A stretch of DNA of 43,289 nt from Leucogyrophana mollusca (Eukaryota; Basidiomycota; Agaricomycetes; Boletales), in the NCBI GenBank assembly GCA_021014945.1, contig MU266560.1, positions 1 to 43,289 of the forward strand, read 5' to 3'. The notes under the pieces are model-generated. The model was not told the origin of the DNA, searched no databases, and saw only the letters and a program-made list of their open reading frames with translations. Position 1 is the stretch's first letter. Every line of letters starts with the position of its first letter. This document shows positions 11,222-22,979 of the stretch, in pieces. The translations under genes were made by a program, and so were the position numbers.

Positions 11222-14030
11222 TCTGGATACGTGGGCTTCCTGGCGTTGTATGTGACGCTTACTGGTCATGTGTCAATGCTGGTCATCCAAATACCAGTAT
11301 CATCACATGGATTCACTGTAAATCAAAACGACCTAGGATGTCCAGATGTCCATATCTAACCTGCTTACCGATGCCGTTTCACAATCCAGACAGCGTTGGC
11401 TCCTCTTGGTTAGCATGGCTAGTTTTCCTGGTATGTTCACCATCATTGATCAGTGTATTCCGATTTGGGTATCCCGATCTTGTCTTTTCGACCTATCGGA
11501 GGTGCTGAATCACCCACAGGGGAATACCTTTCCAGCTCTCTCACGAGCTCCCCCCACCTCCCTTCATCCCACCTATCTTTACTCTTCCTTTCCTCAGACT
11601 CCTCCCCGAATACAAACTGGCACCACTTCAGTCGCGAAACCACCACGAAATCTACAAAGGACGGTGTGTACCCCCAACAATACTTCCGCTCATTCTTCCC
11701 AAACCACCCCTCCCCCATCCGCCCACCAGTCCTTGTTACGCACAGGGCCTAGCGATGAGAGCTCCTCCCACACGATCCAGACCGCCCCGCGCGCGCCCGC
11801 TTGTAGTATTTCGCGCTCACGAGGTTGAGCAGCTCTGCGGCGACGACACTCATGAGCACCACGCTGTCCTTACAGCGCCCATGAACGCGGCAAGGAACTC
11901 GTCGGTGGCTGATGTATCGCGGAACGCGATGTTGGGTTATGTATTGTCGAGGTATGCGGCGATGCCGGTTTTAATAAGGGTCCTTTATGACTCCAGCCAG
12001 CTATGACACGGGATCTGGCGTGGATACATCGTAGTCATTAATGATACCCATGCCCGATGGAATGGGGGATAGCGAGGTTATGTTGCGGCGTTTTGATGTA
12101 ACGTGCCCCTCCTGTCCCGCCCACGCCGTTGACTTCGACTCGTCACTACAACACTTTGGCGCGCCAGGTAAGTTCAAGACGCGTGATGGCGTGGTAGACA
12201 CAAGGCCTCATATCACCCTACTACGATGATCAAGGCCGCAACCAACCTGAGAAAACGAAGCCTTCAACTTTCGGATCGCAGCACCCAGCAGACGGCGAAT
12301 GAGTCACGTCACTAATAATTAAGGAGGGCACTAATCCCGGCATATGTCGGTGGAAATATGCTGAGGGCTGCCGCTCGCCAGCCAAGCCAAGAGGCAGCGA
12401 GAAGCATATCAGCGAGGTAGCGTGTGCCATGCTGGGATCTTGAGTTGCATACACAGAGGCAGCGGCACACGGAGGCTGAGAGGGGGATATGGGAGGAAGC
12501 AACAGCCGTATCACACTCGCCAGAGCGAGTACGTACCAGAAGTAGGCGGGGGGCGTCCACGGTACCATCCGCCAGGCAGACCAACTCGAGCCCCGGGAGG
12601 TATAAATCGATAAGTTGTGCCGCGTCGACATCGTCTGGAACCCGAGCGCCGCTTAGTGAGCAACACCACAATGGCCTGACGATGTTCTTTGCCCCGCGCT
12701 AAGGCTTGTGAGGGGGAGTGAAGCAAAGGTGATAAGTATATGCTTGGCTGGTCTCGTCCAGCAAAGCTGGGATCCGACTTAGCCCTGTAGATCCCGCATG
12801 TGCCCTGAAGGTTTACAAGGATCAGTCAGCCCGTGGAGACAGGAATGAGCGACCATCTTACTATCACGCACTGCCACCGTATCGTAGTTTCGTACGACAG
12901 ACGGAAGAAATGGAACACGCACATAGAAGGTTGGAGCCGGAACAAAGAAGTGAAGCGACCAAATCCGGTGCTGTGTAGATCCCAACCGTTGGTGGCTCCC
13001 ACCTCGATAAGCGCTCACTCTGTACATAGTTACAAAGAGTCAGCCCGATTAACACGTTCAGAAAAAGGCTTGAACAGCTAGGTAACTGCACTATCACACG
13101 TTGATCCAAAGTCCGCAAGACGCCCGGCCAAGCTTGGCTCCGATGGGAACCCAGAGGGTACTTGGTGACATCGTGTCCCGAGTCCTTGATGGCCCTCATG
13201 CCCACGCCATGACAACACCTCTGATCAATGATCGACTGGGCATCCTCTCGTGAATCGATGACGACTGGATAATCAAGCAGCACATACACATCTGGGAAGT
13301 TGACGGCTAACTCCATTTCGTCAAGACCCATTGCCAAATCTGAGTCCAGTTTGAAGTCGTCCGTCGCATGACACCCGCCCAATGTCACTTGACGCCAACA
13401 AGCGCGCTGTTCCACTTTATTGGGTCCTTCGAGCCTTTCTGGGCCAGTTTGTTGAACTTTGTCCTCCACAATGCCCTGACATCCTCTGTAATCACTATCA
13501 CTGCACGGATGTGATGATGGGAAAATACCCCCCGCCCAGCGTTAAAAGACTGTTTTGGACGAGGATGATGTGTACAAGCGCCGAATTCGTTGACACAGGT
13601 TGACCACAAGCGCTCCGGTCAAGCTGAGTTTAGCTTACTAACGCCGAGATGTAATATTCTCGAGCGTTCCCGAGTGACATGCCTGGACGATTAGAAAGCG
13701 GCCAAATATCTTGATTTCCAACCACAACGAACACACCAGTGCTGAGTGGTGCGAGGCAGCGAGGTGAGCGTTTCTGCTCCGATTGTGCGATGAGTCGCTG
13801 ACAAGGGTCTTTTGGCACTGTACATAGCATCTTACCGGTATTTATTTTTTTGCGACTCCCCGCAGCCCGCAGTGTACACCGAGTCGCCCCGACTCAACAT
13901 TGCACTGCTCAGGCTGTCCCGTGACGTATTTCCGAGACTAATCGTCACCGCGCCGCAAGGAGGATCCTTGGACATTGTACTGTCGGTCCCTCTGCGGCTG
14001 TCCACTACCCGTTCAGTACACATCGAGACT
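11222..14030. other. decayed sequence between the esterase and the first DUF6699 gene
   Basis: No intact gene. On the minus strand at about 11960-11755 two coding-like pieces, FRDTSATDEFLAAFMGA and DSVVLMSVVAAELLNLVSA, lie in frames one base apart, so they look like a broken exon of an unrecognised gene. A 201-aa minus-strand frame at 12864-13469 has a coding-like centre (LDEMELAVNFPDVYVLLDYP) but no homology I know and no clear splice sites. The stretch 12230-12720 has overlapping open frames on both strands and is not convincing. Confidence 0.35.
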
Positions 14031-14038
14031 CCGAGCAA

Positions 14039-14045
14039 TATAAAG
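14039..14045 (+). promoter_or_regulatory. TATA box of DUF6699 gene 1
   Basis: TATAAAG about 60 bp upstream of the ATG at 14106, in a short leader ending with AATCACATCCTCATATAACA. Confidence 0.5.
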
Positions 14046-14105
14046 CACATCTTGCTGCTCGGCCGACAAACCACCTAACAACTATAATCACATCCTCATA
14101 TAACA

Positions 14106-15005
14106 ATGTCCGGACCATTCGTTTACTCTCCTTCAACCTACGAGCCCACGCGGTATTATACCAACTATAACCAGCCCCAGCGCTCACCATTTATCCCACC
14201 TGCGACACTATTCTCGTCGTCCCCGTATACCCCTTCTTCTCCTTTTGCTAGTGGCCCAAGCACGCCCCGCAGCGTGCATTTTGAGGATGGATACTGGAAT
14301 AACCCTCGTCCCCGGCCCAGGCGTCCATCCTGGCACGCCGGGATGGCGTCAACCCCTCCAAGTCCCTCATTCCTCCAGCTTCCCACCATGGGACACCATC
14401 GACGACACTCCTTCGGGAATCACTCTTATAGATCCCCGTTCGCCGAACTTCCACCAAGCTCGCCGTGGTCGTATCGCCCGTCGATTCCCCAGTTCCAAAT
14501 CCATCCACTGCTCAATGGTGAAGCATTCCGCTCCGATTTCTATTTCGACCTCGCTTCCCCTACGTTTGCGCCTCTCCGGTGGATCGGCCCTGGGCAGTCT
14601 GTAGCGATCTCCGTCGATGAGCTGAGAGAACCCGCTACGTACCCATCGATCACCAGCCTGCGCATCACCCACGACGCCATCCCGAACTGGCCCATCGACC
14701 TGGAAGAAAACGGTGATGCCTATGCCGCTCCTGTCCCGATCACTCTCGGGGACATCCTGTACTCCATCCACGCGTCCCTACATAGGCAGATCACGCATCA
14801 GGACTGGGCACAGCTGAGCTTGAGTGAGGAGACAGCGATTGCGCGGGCATACACTCGGCGATGCAGGAGCGTGCCGTCGGCGGCCCAGCTGGAGGCCAGC
14901 CAGGGGGTCAAAAGGGTTGACTACTTGCTCGATAAACACTTCTTCAGAGGACTGGTGAGGGCGCCGGACGAGGATGGGTTTTACCACTGGACGCTGTTGA
15001 CATGA
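14106..15005 (+). CDS. DUF6699 domain protein 1 (299 aa, single exon)
   Basis: Intronless. Residues 1-130 are a low-complexity Ser/Pro/Tyr/Arg-rich arm. The folded C-terminal domain starts at about residue 135 (IHPLLNGE) and holds the landmarks I associate with the agaricomycete family DUF6699: a FDLASP beta segment, a hydrophobic PSITSLRITHDAIPNWPI, a VTV-like ITLGDILYSIHASLHRQIT, a basic helix YTRRCRSVPS, and a closing GVKRVDYLLDKHFFRGL with a final Trp strand. The biochemical role of DUF6699 is unknown to me. There is no signal peptide or membrane helix, so the protein is probably intracellular. Three more members lie at 21059, 24495 and 33115. A TATA box sits 60 bp upstream. Confidence 0.9.
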   Translation: MSGPFVYSPSTYEPTRYYTNYNQPQRSPFIPPATLFSSSPYTPSSPFASGPSTPRSVHFEDGYWNNPRPRPRRPSWHAGMASTPPSPSFLQLPTMGHHRRHSFGNHSYRSPFAELPPSSPWSYRPSIPQFQIHPLLNGEAFRSDFYFDLASPTFAPLRWIGPGQSVAISVDELREPATYPSITSLRITHDAIPNWPIDLEENGDAYAAPVPITLGDILYSIHASLHRQITHQDWAQLSLSEETAIARAYTRRCRSVPSAAQLEASQGVKRVDYLLDKHFFRGLVRAPDEDGFYHWTLLT

Positions 15006-15660
15006 TATTAAGTGTTTCTCGTGTGATGCGATTCAGTTTGGATGTCCGTTGTGTACTGATGATGTCCAGGAGAACATTATTTATTCTAGGGCTGTACCTG
15101 TACTGTTAACAATACCATTATTCATATATTGCATATCAGCAGCGAAATACGGGCCTGTTTCGGACATCGATGAGCGACAGCCCTCGACCTCCGGGACCAT
15201 TCTCGGAATCAGTTTTCAAGTCATTCCCACAAAGCTTACAAGTCCCGTCTGCAGAGCTCCGAGGCATCAACTTCGCGTTGCGAGTGCACTCATTTACGCT
15301 CCGTAAGGCAATGTCGATCACAATATTAGCGGGGAAAGTGCCCTCTAGCAAGAATCAACCAGATGCGTATCGTGAATTAATAATGGCAAACGTCCTGGCT
15401 AATTCAGTGGAAGTCTAGCTGAAACCCAACAAGCAGTACTAGTTATGAGTCCAAGTCTCAACGGCCTCTCCGGTTTCCTGCCAGTGGGCTGTGCCGAGGA
15501 CTTGTCGTCTCATCCGCATTCTATAGTCCGTTCCCGGGTCACATTCATCTATCTGGCATCATGAACGGTCAACACTCGCCGCATATCGGGTCATGGCGAG
15601 CCGGGTCTGGTAGTCCCCTCGTTTCTTACACAGCTCGACGCGTGCGTCACGTAAGCCATG
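15006..15660. other. intergenic, no gene seen
   Basis: Contains the 3' flank of DUF6699 gene 1 and the upstream region of the secreted-protein gene. The 60-85 aa frames here overlap on both strands and show no recognisable motif. Confidence 0.4.
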
Positions 15661-15667
15661 GTCGAGA

Positions 15668-15673
15668 TATAAA
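15668..15673 (+). promoter_or_regulatory. TATA box of the 15766 gene
   Basis: TATAAA in the context GAGATATAAACTG, 98 bp upstream of the start codon. Confidence 0.45.
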
Positions 15674-15765
15674 CTGTCTCAGCCTTGGGTTGGACCTCAT
15701 AACTTCCACACCGCAAATCATTCCCGACTGTCAACCATCCCAACGCTCAGCCTCTTACTACAAAG

Positions 15766-16301
15766 ATGAAGTTTGCCCCCCTCGCCTCCGTCGCCTCCCT
15801 TGTCGCGGTGGCCTTCGGACAGGGTGTGATTATTACATTGCCAACTGGGGGTGCGAACGTGTCTGCAGGGAGCAACTTCCTCGTAGACATCACGCGGCCA
15901 GTATGCCACCTCACTCGCGTCGCTGTGACCGCCGACACTGATCTTGTCTCGCAGAACTCGCTCTCTGGGTCTGAAGAGGTGGCTGTCGTTATCGCCCTGC
16001 AATCCTGTGCCGCACGGGCTTGTTCGCCCCCTTCGGACGTCCTCGGCTCCATCCTCTACAATGGCCCATTCAACCCTCAAGCACCAAACCCCAACCCAGA
16101 TCACCAGCAGCTGAATCAGAACTTCACCGTCCAGGTTCCGAGCGGTTTCCAGAGTGGCTCTGCGCTGCTATCCGTGACACACGTTGCCTTAATCGGGGTG
16201 AGCTTTCTTGATGTTCTGTTCCCACATATCGCTCATGAGTCTTGTAGGCTGGTCCGGCGCCATGGATCCAGTACCAGAACGTCACAGTCAATGTGGGCTA
16301 A
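15766..16301 (+). CDS. small secreted protein of unknown function (143 aa, 3 exons)
   Basis: Exons 15766-15900, 15955-16197 and 16248-16301 join in phase 0 each time. The start MKFAPLASVASLVAVAFGQ is a signal peptide. The mature part opens with VIITLPTGG, continues with DITRPNSLSGSEEVAVVIAL, an SCAARACSPPSDVLG segment with two cysteines, NGPFNPQ, and ends with FTVQVPSGFQSGSALLSVTH and WIQYQNVTVNV. I recognise this as a fungal secreted family of beta-sandwich character with the same 'LYxGPFNPQ...FTVQVP' pattern, for which I know no function. The N-glycosylation-type sites NVS and NFT fit secretion. A cell-surface or extracellular role is inferred only from the signal peptide. Confidence 0.82.
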
Positions 16302-17001
16302 TGGCTTCCCGTGATGGGGTCGCCGCCTTATAAGCCTGTCTGAACGGTTGATAAACACTGGAGAGATAATTCATCGTTCGTTGACAGCTGTTAATTTGCA
16401 TATCATTGAAGTCTGATATTCAGCTCAGTAGCGAAGGTGAACGCCCAACAACGTGAATATGGATGATCGTGACAATACCGTATAAGTTGTAAACCATATC
16501 TAACGCAGCGCCTCTGGCGGGCGAAACTCGTGGCATGCTGCATTTTGATTCTTGCGACATGGACTGTGGCCGTGATATCCGCGCCGAGGAGTGATGTCTG
16601 CCACGACGATAACATTAGTGGATCCATATTTCCCCAGAACCTTCTTCAAAGGAAAGGAAGGCCAGTGACCATGCGGGTAGAATCTTCGCAGGTACATCTA
16701 AGCCTTCTGTATCGGCGAGGATCTTTGGAGCGGTGAAGGGCGACGAGTTCCCCATACGTGGTTCTCACTCAGGGTTCAATCGGCCGATAGCGCAAGAACG
16801 ACAGGCGACACGACACAGGCTTTTTGATAATTCCAATCACAATGCAAGGATCGCGATCTCTGAATCGAGGCTCGCAAGCCTACACAAAGGCGAGTTTACA
16901 AAGTAAGCAGCATAAAACCACGGGACGAGGCGACCCTCGTGCCTCAGTTCGTCTTCAAAATCGTACAACGATAAAGCAATGCAGTCCAATCACAGAATAT
17001 A
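16302..17001. other. intergenic between convergent genes, no gene seen
   Basis: Shared 3' flank of the 15766 gene (plus strand) and the GH5 gene (minus strand). Open frames are short and shadow each other. No RNA gene or repeat was noticed. Confidence 0.4.
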
Positions 17002-18950
17002 TCAACAAAAGATCCGCTGAAAATCAACCTTTGCAGCGTCCACGCCTTGCTTGAAACCGTGTTCTGAAAGTGCCTCAGCACCGTGTAAATCGTGTAACAC
17101 GCGCACGAAGCGAGACTCGACCATGCCGGACGTGCTCGCCCCGACCAAATTGAATGTGCGAGAGAAGCGGGCGATGGGTTGACAAAACAGATGGGTCTAG
17201 ACTCACCGAATTCCCAGATGTTGCTATTACTCGCTGTGACGCGAATGTGGTCTTGCGTTTTCCTCTTCGCCCAAGAACCCTTGAATCCGAGCTCGGAGGC
17301 AGAATTCTCGGTGGAAAGGCTGGAGGTCAGGAATAGATACGCATCGTCCCATCCTTGGTTGAAGCCCTGTTCGAAGCGCCAGTGCTCATAGTAGCCAGGG
17401 TATTGCGCCCAATGCGAGGCGTGTCGACCTGATTGATGTAGGGTCTAGATCACGAAAGAGCGCGGAACAAACTATGGGCTCACCAAGGGCGTCTTGCTTG
17501 AGGGAAGCTTTTCGCTCGTGCTGATCGCCTGGGTCCCCCCGGAAATCTTTTACCGGTTTCAGGCCAAAGTGACTGGGGAGCACGCCCCATTTCACAGCAT
17601 CTCTGAATGACCAACCCTGGTCACCGGGCTGCTCCTTTTTGTACGTCCAGAAGAACCATCCCGCACAGTGTTGCTCATACAGGGCGAGCTGTGCCTGCAC
17701 GTATCTGACCCTTTCCTGTCGTTCGTCTAGAGCGCCGTGCAAGGACCCGGGGTTCAGGGCTCCAGACCACTCCCCAATCACGAGGGCACCACCCGCGGAC
17801 TCCAGTTTCTCCGCAGATTGAGCAAACATCCGCGGAACCGACGCATTTGGATCAGACAAAGATGATGCATGGAGCGAAGCCGGCGTAGATATATCGGAGG
17901 CAGTGAAGCACCGGTAAAGATGGTGATCGAGGGCGATAAGTGAAGGTGAAGGGGTGAAAGAATGGATAAACTCTGTGTACTCCTCGGTCTGCCAGCAGTC
18001 TGCGATGTATATCGGTAGGCCCGGATCCAGCGACCGCAATTCCCGAATGACGTTCAGATACCAGACTCGAAGTACATCATGGGCTGGAGGCTGAGGCTCA
18101 TTCAAGAGCTCGACTCCTACGACATTGTTGAGAGGTGGGGAGTGGCTGGACCGGAGTGAAAGCAGTTGTGTGACAAGAATTCGTAATACGCGAATCATCA
18201 GCTGGAAGTTAGACGCGTTGAAAAAGGCGGGGTGAGATGCTGAAGTCCCAGAATGAGCATCTCTGTTCTGCTTTCCGGGAGCCGCATGAAGATCTATACT
18301 GATCGTGAGTTGAAGGAGTAGCGCAGCGCACTGCACGGCAAACCAAAGAGGACGCCAATTTGAAAACGCTGGGCTATCTCAACCGCGTTTACAATCCTGG
18401 TCCAGGCTCCCTCAAAAACCCGTGCGAAGCCACGAAAGTCAGTGTTTTGGAGTACTGAAGCATCAGCTCCGCAGAGATGGTAGTAACCGATCTGCACATT
18501 GGCATGCCAAGCAATCGGGTAAAATGAAATGGGTTCCCTGTTAGCACTGTCCGATACATACCGGAATTCGAACGGTATTGACGCCATGTTCAGCAAGCCA
18601 CTTGAAGTCGCTTTCAGTGACCCATGTATCCCAATGCTCCATTAGCACTTCTTTTGCACGAGAGCCCCTGGCAACATCGAGGTCACTTTGGCCAGGCTCC
18701 GCTGCGAAACGGAATGGTGCTTCCGATATCCATCGCTCTAACACAAACCACGATCCTGGGGATCCGCCAGTTATTAGCAATTACCGGTATTTAAGTTGGA
18801 ATACCTACCGAGATTGACACCATGTTGCCTGCGATAGCAATAGAGATCATGTTCCGGACTCTGTGTGGGGAAAGCATCAATTGCGAGCTCACTGCGACCA
18901 TATCCAGCATCAAGATCCTTTTTGCGGCGAAAATTAAACAGTCTGCGCAT
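17002..18950 (-). CDS. GH5 glucan 1,3-beta-glucosidase, EXG3-like (525 aa, 6 exons)
   Basis: Minus-strand exons 18950-18809, 18755-18562, 18491-18344, 18293-17484, 17428-17207 and 17063-17002 keep frame. Landmarks in order: GVNLGSWFVLERWI, GQSDLDVARGS, HWDTWVTESDF, HGVNTVRIPIGYYHLCGADA, FDLHAAPGKQNRDAHSG, VELLNEP (acid/base Glu227), DHHLYRCF, VIGEWSG (nucleophile Glu336), GWFFWTYKKE, then a C-terminal part with two imperfect EHWRFEQGFNQGWDDA-like repeats. This is the order of GH5 exo-1,3-beta-glucanases of the EXG3 type, which trim cell-wall glucan. No classical signal peptide is visible; a basic start (MRRLFNFRRKKD) fits the cytoplasmic EXG3-like branch. An upstream in-frame ATG at 19085 would add 45 residues; I prefer 18950 because the upstream part has no family resemblance. 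Confidence 0.9.
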
Positions 18951-21058
18951 TGTTTGAGAGTGTACTTGAGGCACTGACGTCGAATGACTCTGAGTCCAAG
19001 CCACCTGGCCTCGTTTGGCGCTGTTTGGATCCAAAGCCTTTGCCAAATAACTCTCACCTCCAACCAATCTCCCAGTAGCTCCCAACGGAGCAAATTTTTA
19101 TGTCAGTACCACCGCCGAAACCCCACCTCCCTTGCATCGACATCCCACCTCTTGTCGAAGACCAGTGTGTGAACTGACCGGACGATCGTCATCGTAACTT
19201 TCGCTCGTTCCAAAAAAAAGTAGTCCAACAGTCGACAAGTCACTTCCAATGTTCTATTCAAATATTCCCGAAGGTAGCACCCCTCCCTTTCTCCATGCGT
19301 GAGTATCCTACGAGTCATGTTGACCTAGAGATATCGTCGAAGCGCCTTGAAGTTTAATGGGGCAAACATTCATTCACAATCCCGTAGCCATCGCTGCGAA
19401 GCCGCAAAATATTTTGTCTTCTCCGATCCGGACGACACGAGGCTGCAACCTGGCGACACAGACCACCTGACCATCTGCTAAAAGCATTTACAGCACGTTA
19501 CGAAACGTCTGCCAGGCACTTAGTCGGTACCATCTTTGTGGCATAACTAGTGTCCCTAGATGTCAATGTGGGGCAACCCCTGGTGCGTCACTGGTGAACT
19601 TTCTATTCTATCTGTTTTTGGGTGCATTGGGCGCCCTTGATCGCTCTTAGAGCGTAGTGGAAAGCTCCACCTGCGGAGCATGGGCTTTCCTCATACCGCT
19701 GAGGTTTTCCGAACTGCCTCTGATGTTCCCATCGCAGTATCAAATTCCCGATGTTCTTCACGAGATTCGCGTTCATTTGGACTCGGTGCCTTGGTGCTCT
19801 GTAGAGTCAGGCTATGCTCTTTCGGCGCCCACAAAGTAACCTCGCTCCCTCGCTGGCAACTTTGTAACGAGTCGTTCGGGACATGGCATGTTGAAGAAAC
19901 TATGCTTGGTAACCGAACATCTATGATTAGCCAAGCGCATCTTCTCTGCTTGCGCCTAAACAGGCTCCCTGCAGGTCATGTTGCGTTTTGGCATTTCTTA
20001 TCGACCCTACTTTTCTGTCGGTTGCTCTTCCGGAAGCCTCCTCAGGTCTAGGCTTTCATAGCCGTAACGTCTGATTTGCGATCTTCCCGTGTTAATGTTT
20101 TATTCAGTAACCGGCACCCCATTGCGCGCTTCACATCGACCTGCACATCGCTTGTCCTGGTTTGGTGTGCGCGCATGCGCCTTGCGAATGGGCAACAAAC
20201 CACAGACTCGAACTCTGTCGGCGAACCTTAATCCGCGATACGTATCAGAGCACGACCTGTCAGAACTCAATTGTGAATGAAACTTGTTGTGTTCGCCCTT
20301 TCGAACTCAGCTCACCAGCTTCCCGCCATCACCCAGTTGTACTTATTCTATCAGTCGGGTGACTTCGCAAGCAAACTTTGTGATTGCTTCGATGTATGAT
20401 AGAAAACGCAGCCGCCACTACGCGCCCTCTCCTTAATAGGAAAAACACGCCCCTTCCATGAGTCGCTGAAGCGATTCATGGTGATGATCAAGCCTCAAGG
20501 CCCTCCTTCCAAATCGAATACACATTCCCCATTGATCACAGTCGCTAACCTGGCTGTTCCCATTCGCTGCAGATGACCATTTCTTTACCTCAAGAGTCAC
20601 GCCGCAGCACCCTTTTTATCGGACAAGGGACATCCTGCATCCGCCGGACTGCTGATTGGCCACGCTTCCACAGGACACGGACTTTCCGGACACATCTAAG
20701 ACGTATACTGGATCTAACCGCACGGAATGGACTCTTATGGGTGCACCGATCGTGTCTGCGAGCGACCCAATGACTCCATTTTTGGCATGAATCCTTGGCT
20801 AAACAGCGCCAGCAGCCCGGTGGAGTATCAGGATACCACGACTCTTCCATTTTCTGGGGGGCCTCTTACTTCAATACATCGCTCAGCATATGTCTAGAAC
20901 GCAAACCTGTGATTCCAGGCCATTATGAAGTCATTCTGTTCTGATATAAGTAGTCGGTGGTCGACAGTGCAGATTGATTTCTCATTCCCTCCCGGCTCCC
21001 CGTCTCGAGTGGTGACCTATCATTTGTACATTCCGACGCTTAAACGACAACGACCGAC
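18951..21058. other. 2.1 kb without a supported gene
   Basis: Divergent upstream regions of the GH5 gene and DUF6699 gene 2. A 123-aa plus-strand frame at 19680-20051 lacks recognisable motifs and is matched by other open frames. A partial inverted repeat CATGAGTCGCTGAAGCGATTCATG lies near 20458-20481. No RNA gene was noticed. Confidence 0.35.
20945..20950 (+). promoter_or_regulatory. TATA-like element of DUF6699 gene 2
   Basis: TATAAG in CTGATATAAGTAG, about 110 bp upstream of the start codon at 21059. Confidence 0.35.
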
Positions 21059-22335
21059 ATGACCTCTTATCTCCGCTACATCTTCGGTGGAAGCCATCAC
21101 CAAAACTCAGCGCCTGCTCAAGAACAGTCCAAGTCTCATGGTCGTTCACGCTCTGCCCCGACACAAGTGCCGAACTACATCTATGGGCCTCCAAGCTGTG
21201 CAGGGTCTGCTGCACCTTCTTCTCGTCTGAAATCAAAACGTAGCAATAGCTACTGCGCCCGCACCACCGCTCCCTCTCCACTCCGCTACGCTACCATGAA
21301 CTCTGCAGCCGCTCATCAAAACGCGGACTTAGGTGCGCACGCAAGGTTTGAACCACCACCGCTGTACAGGCGTGCGAGCTACAAGTCCTCGGAACACGGT
21401 TAGTCCTTGAATCGCATTCGTACGTACGAGTAACCACCGATCTCACACCACCCTCTTCCAGGCTCGCAGTATCCGCTCCCTACCCCTTCAGCATCATTCG
21501 GGGCGTCATCGCGCACAAGCTCCAGTTCCTCGCTGCTGCCTGGTATGGGGCAGCGGCCTCCTTCGTCGTCCGGGAGCTCGAACCACCTGAGATACACCGA
21601 ACTGAGGCCGGCCCTTAGGCACAACAACACCTGGCAGAGTAGCGTGTCCTCTGCAACAGGATCCGCCCACTCATGTACGTGTACCTTTCCTACCTTGCGT
21701 TTCACCCCAGCTGATGGTGACAAACGTGCCCAGACGCCAGCGTTGATCCCCATCACGTCCGGTCGGCTCCGCTTCACATGCACCCTCTATTCGCCTCGAC
21801 GAGGTTGCACAACGCGCCCATCTCCTACGACGTCACCTACACGCCTTCGTCGCGGACCGTGCTCGACCGTACTACGCACACAGCCGTCCCGGCACACACG
21901 CTCTCTCAGCCCGCGACGGACCCGCCCACGGCGTCGTCCTCGCGCATTGTCCTGCGATCCGACAAGTTCCCGTGGCCAGTCGTCGTCTCCTCCGGCTCCG
22001 GCTCCGGCTCGAGCTCGAACTTCTACATCGGCTCGTCGTCGCCCTCGAAGAGCAGCCGCTCGGCGATAACGAACCTTGATCTCCTCTATGCACTGCACAC
22101 GACCCTCCTCACGCGCGTCACCCCGCAGGAGTGGGAGTCCCTCGGGCACGGGAGCCGCGCCCAGCGCAAAGTGACGCGTGCGTACGAGAAGAGGTGCACG
22201 AAGATGGGGGGCGGGTGGGAGGGCGGTGTCCGGAGGGTCGACTGGTTGCACGGAAAGACTCGGCTCATTGGCATCGAGGTCGAGAAACACGGGAGTGCTG
22301 CTGGCTCTGGGAAGCTTGTTTTCGGGAAGGCTTGA
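21059..22335 (+). CDS. DUF6699 domain protein 2 (384 aa, 3 exons)
   Basis: Exons 21059-21398, 21462-21674 and 21734-22335 join in frame through GTTAGT..TTCCAG and GTACGT..GCCCAG introns. The first two exons encode a Ser/Pro/Gln-rich disordered arm of about 190 residues. The third encodes the DUF6699 domain: LHMHPLFAST, a SYDVTYTPSS beta segment, DKFPWPVVV, LDLLYALHTTLLTRVTPQEW, YEKRCTKMGG and GGVRRVDWLHGKTRLIGIEV. A Ser-rich insertion (SSGSGSGSSS) splits the domain. Function is unknown and the protein is probably intracellular. Intron positions differ from the other three members, and only this copy has two introns in the arm, so copies have either gained or lost introns since duplication. 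Confidence 0.85.
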
Positions 22336-22979
22336 AGCCTCACCTCCATTCCGCGCACCGCTTTTATCTTTTGGTATGTATGCCGTCTTTCTCCTGGGGT
22401 TATCTATCAGCGCAAACATTAAAACTTGGTTATGGCGCGCTTTGTGCCGGATACGGCTCGCTCATTGCGTCGAATAAGGCTGTGGACTCTCATGTTGTAT
22501 ACTTATGCACACTGGATTGTCGTTCTGTGTTAAGTACGCATCACCTCTCCATCTTGTACAGTAGCCACGAAATTTTAGGGAGGTTTAAGCTCCTGCTTTG
22601 GAATTGACGAGGACCGATGATCTCAGGAGCACGATGCACCAAGGTGCCGTTCACAGGTGATCGCAGTCACTCGTATAGCGATCAACGCGTACGATAGTAA
22701 TACAAGAGTGTATGTTTTTAACAGTGAGAAGGCATTGCAGAGTCGACGATGCAGATCCCGGGTCGGGGACATCAGGAACAGCTAGCGGTCGGGAAGTCGT
22801 ACGTCCCAGGAATCGCCTCTGGACAGCCAGCTCTATCCTGGTGGGAGTTACAATTCGTTTGGTCGTTGGCAGACGAACAGCACCGAAGGCAGAACCTGTT
22901 CGCGGATGGCTCGACCCTATGTAGGACTCGGGCTTAGCCCAGGGTCCGGGTAAGAGTGCCAGACGGCGCGTGCCAATGC
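22336..22979. other. intergenic between convergent genes, no gene seen
   Basis: 3' flanks of DUF6699 gene 2 and of the minus-strand secreted-protein gene. Frames at 22712-22937 are short and mutually overlapping. Nothing recognised. Confidence 0.4.

Noticed and set aside
12864..13469. 201-aa minus-strand open frame
   Set aside because: The centre looks coding-like but the ends do not, and no family or splice sites could be recognised. Mentioned only in the gap entry.
18951..19085. Upstream in-frame start for the GH5 gene
   Set aside because: It would add 45 residues with no resemblance to EXG3-like N-termini; the MRRLFNFRRK start is the simpler choice, though not proven.
21787..22419. 210-aa minus-strand open frame
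   Set aside because: Antisense shadow of the third exon of DUF6699 gene 2, rich in Arg and Gly from GC-rich coding sequence.
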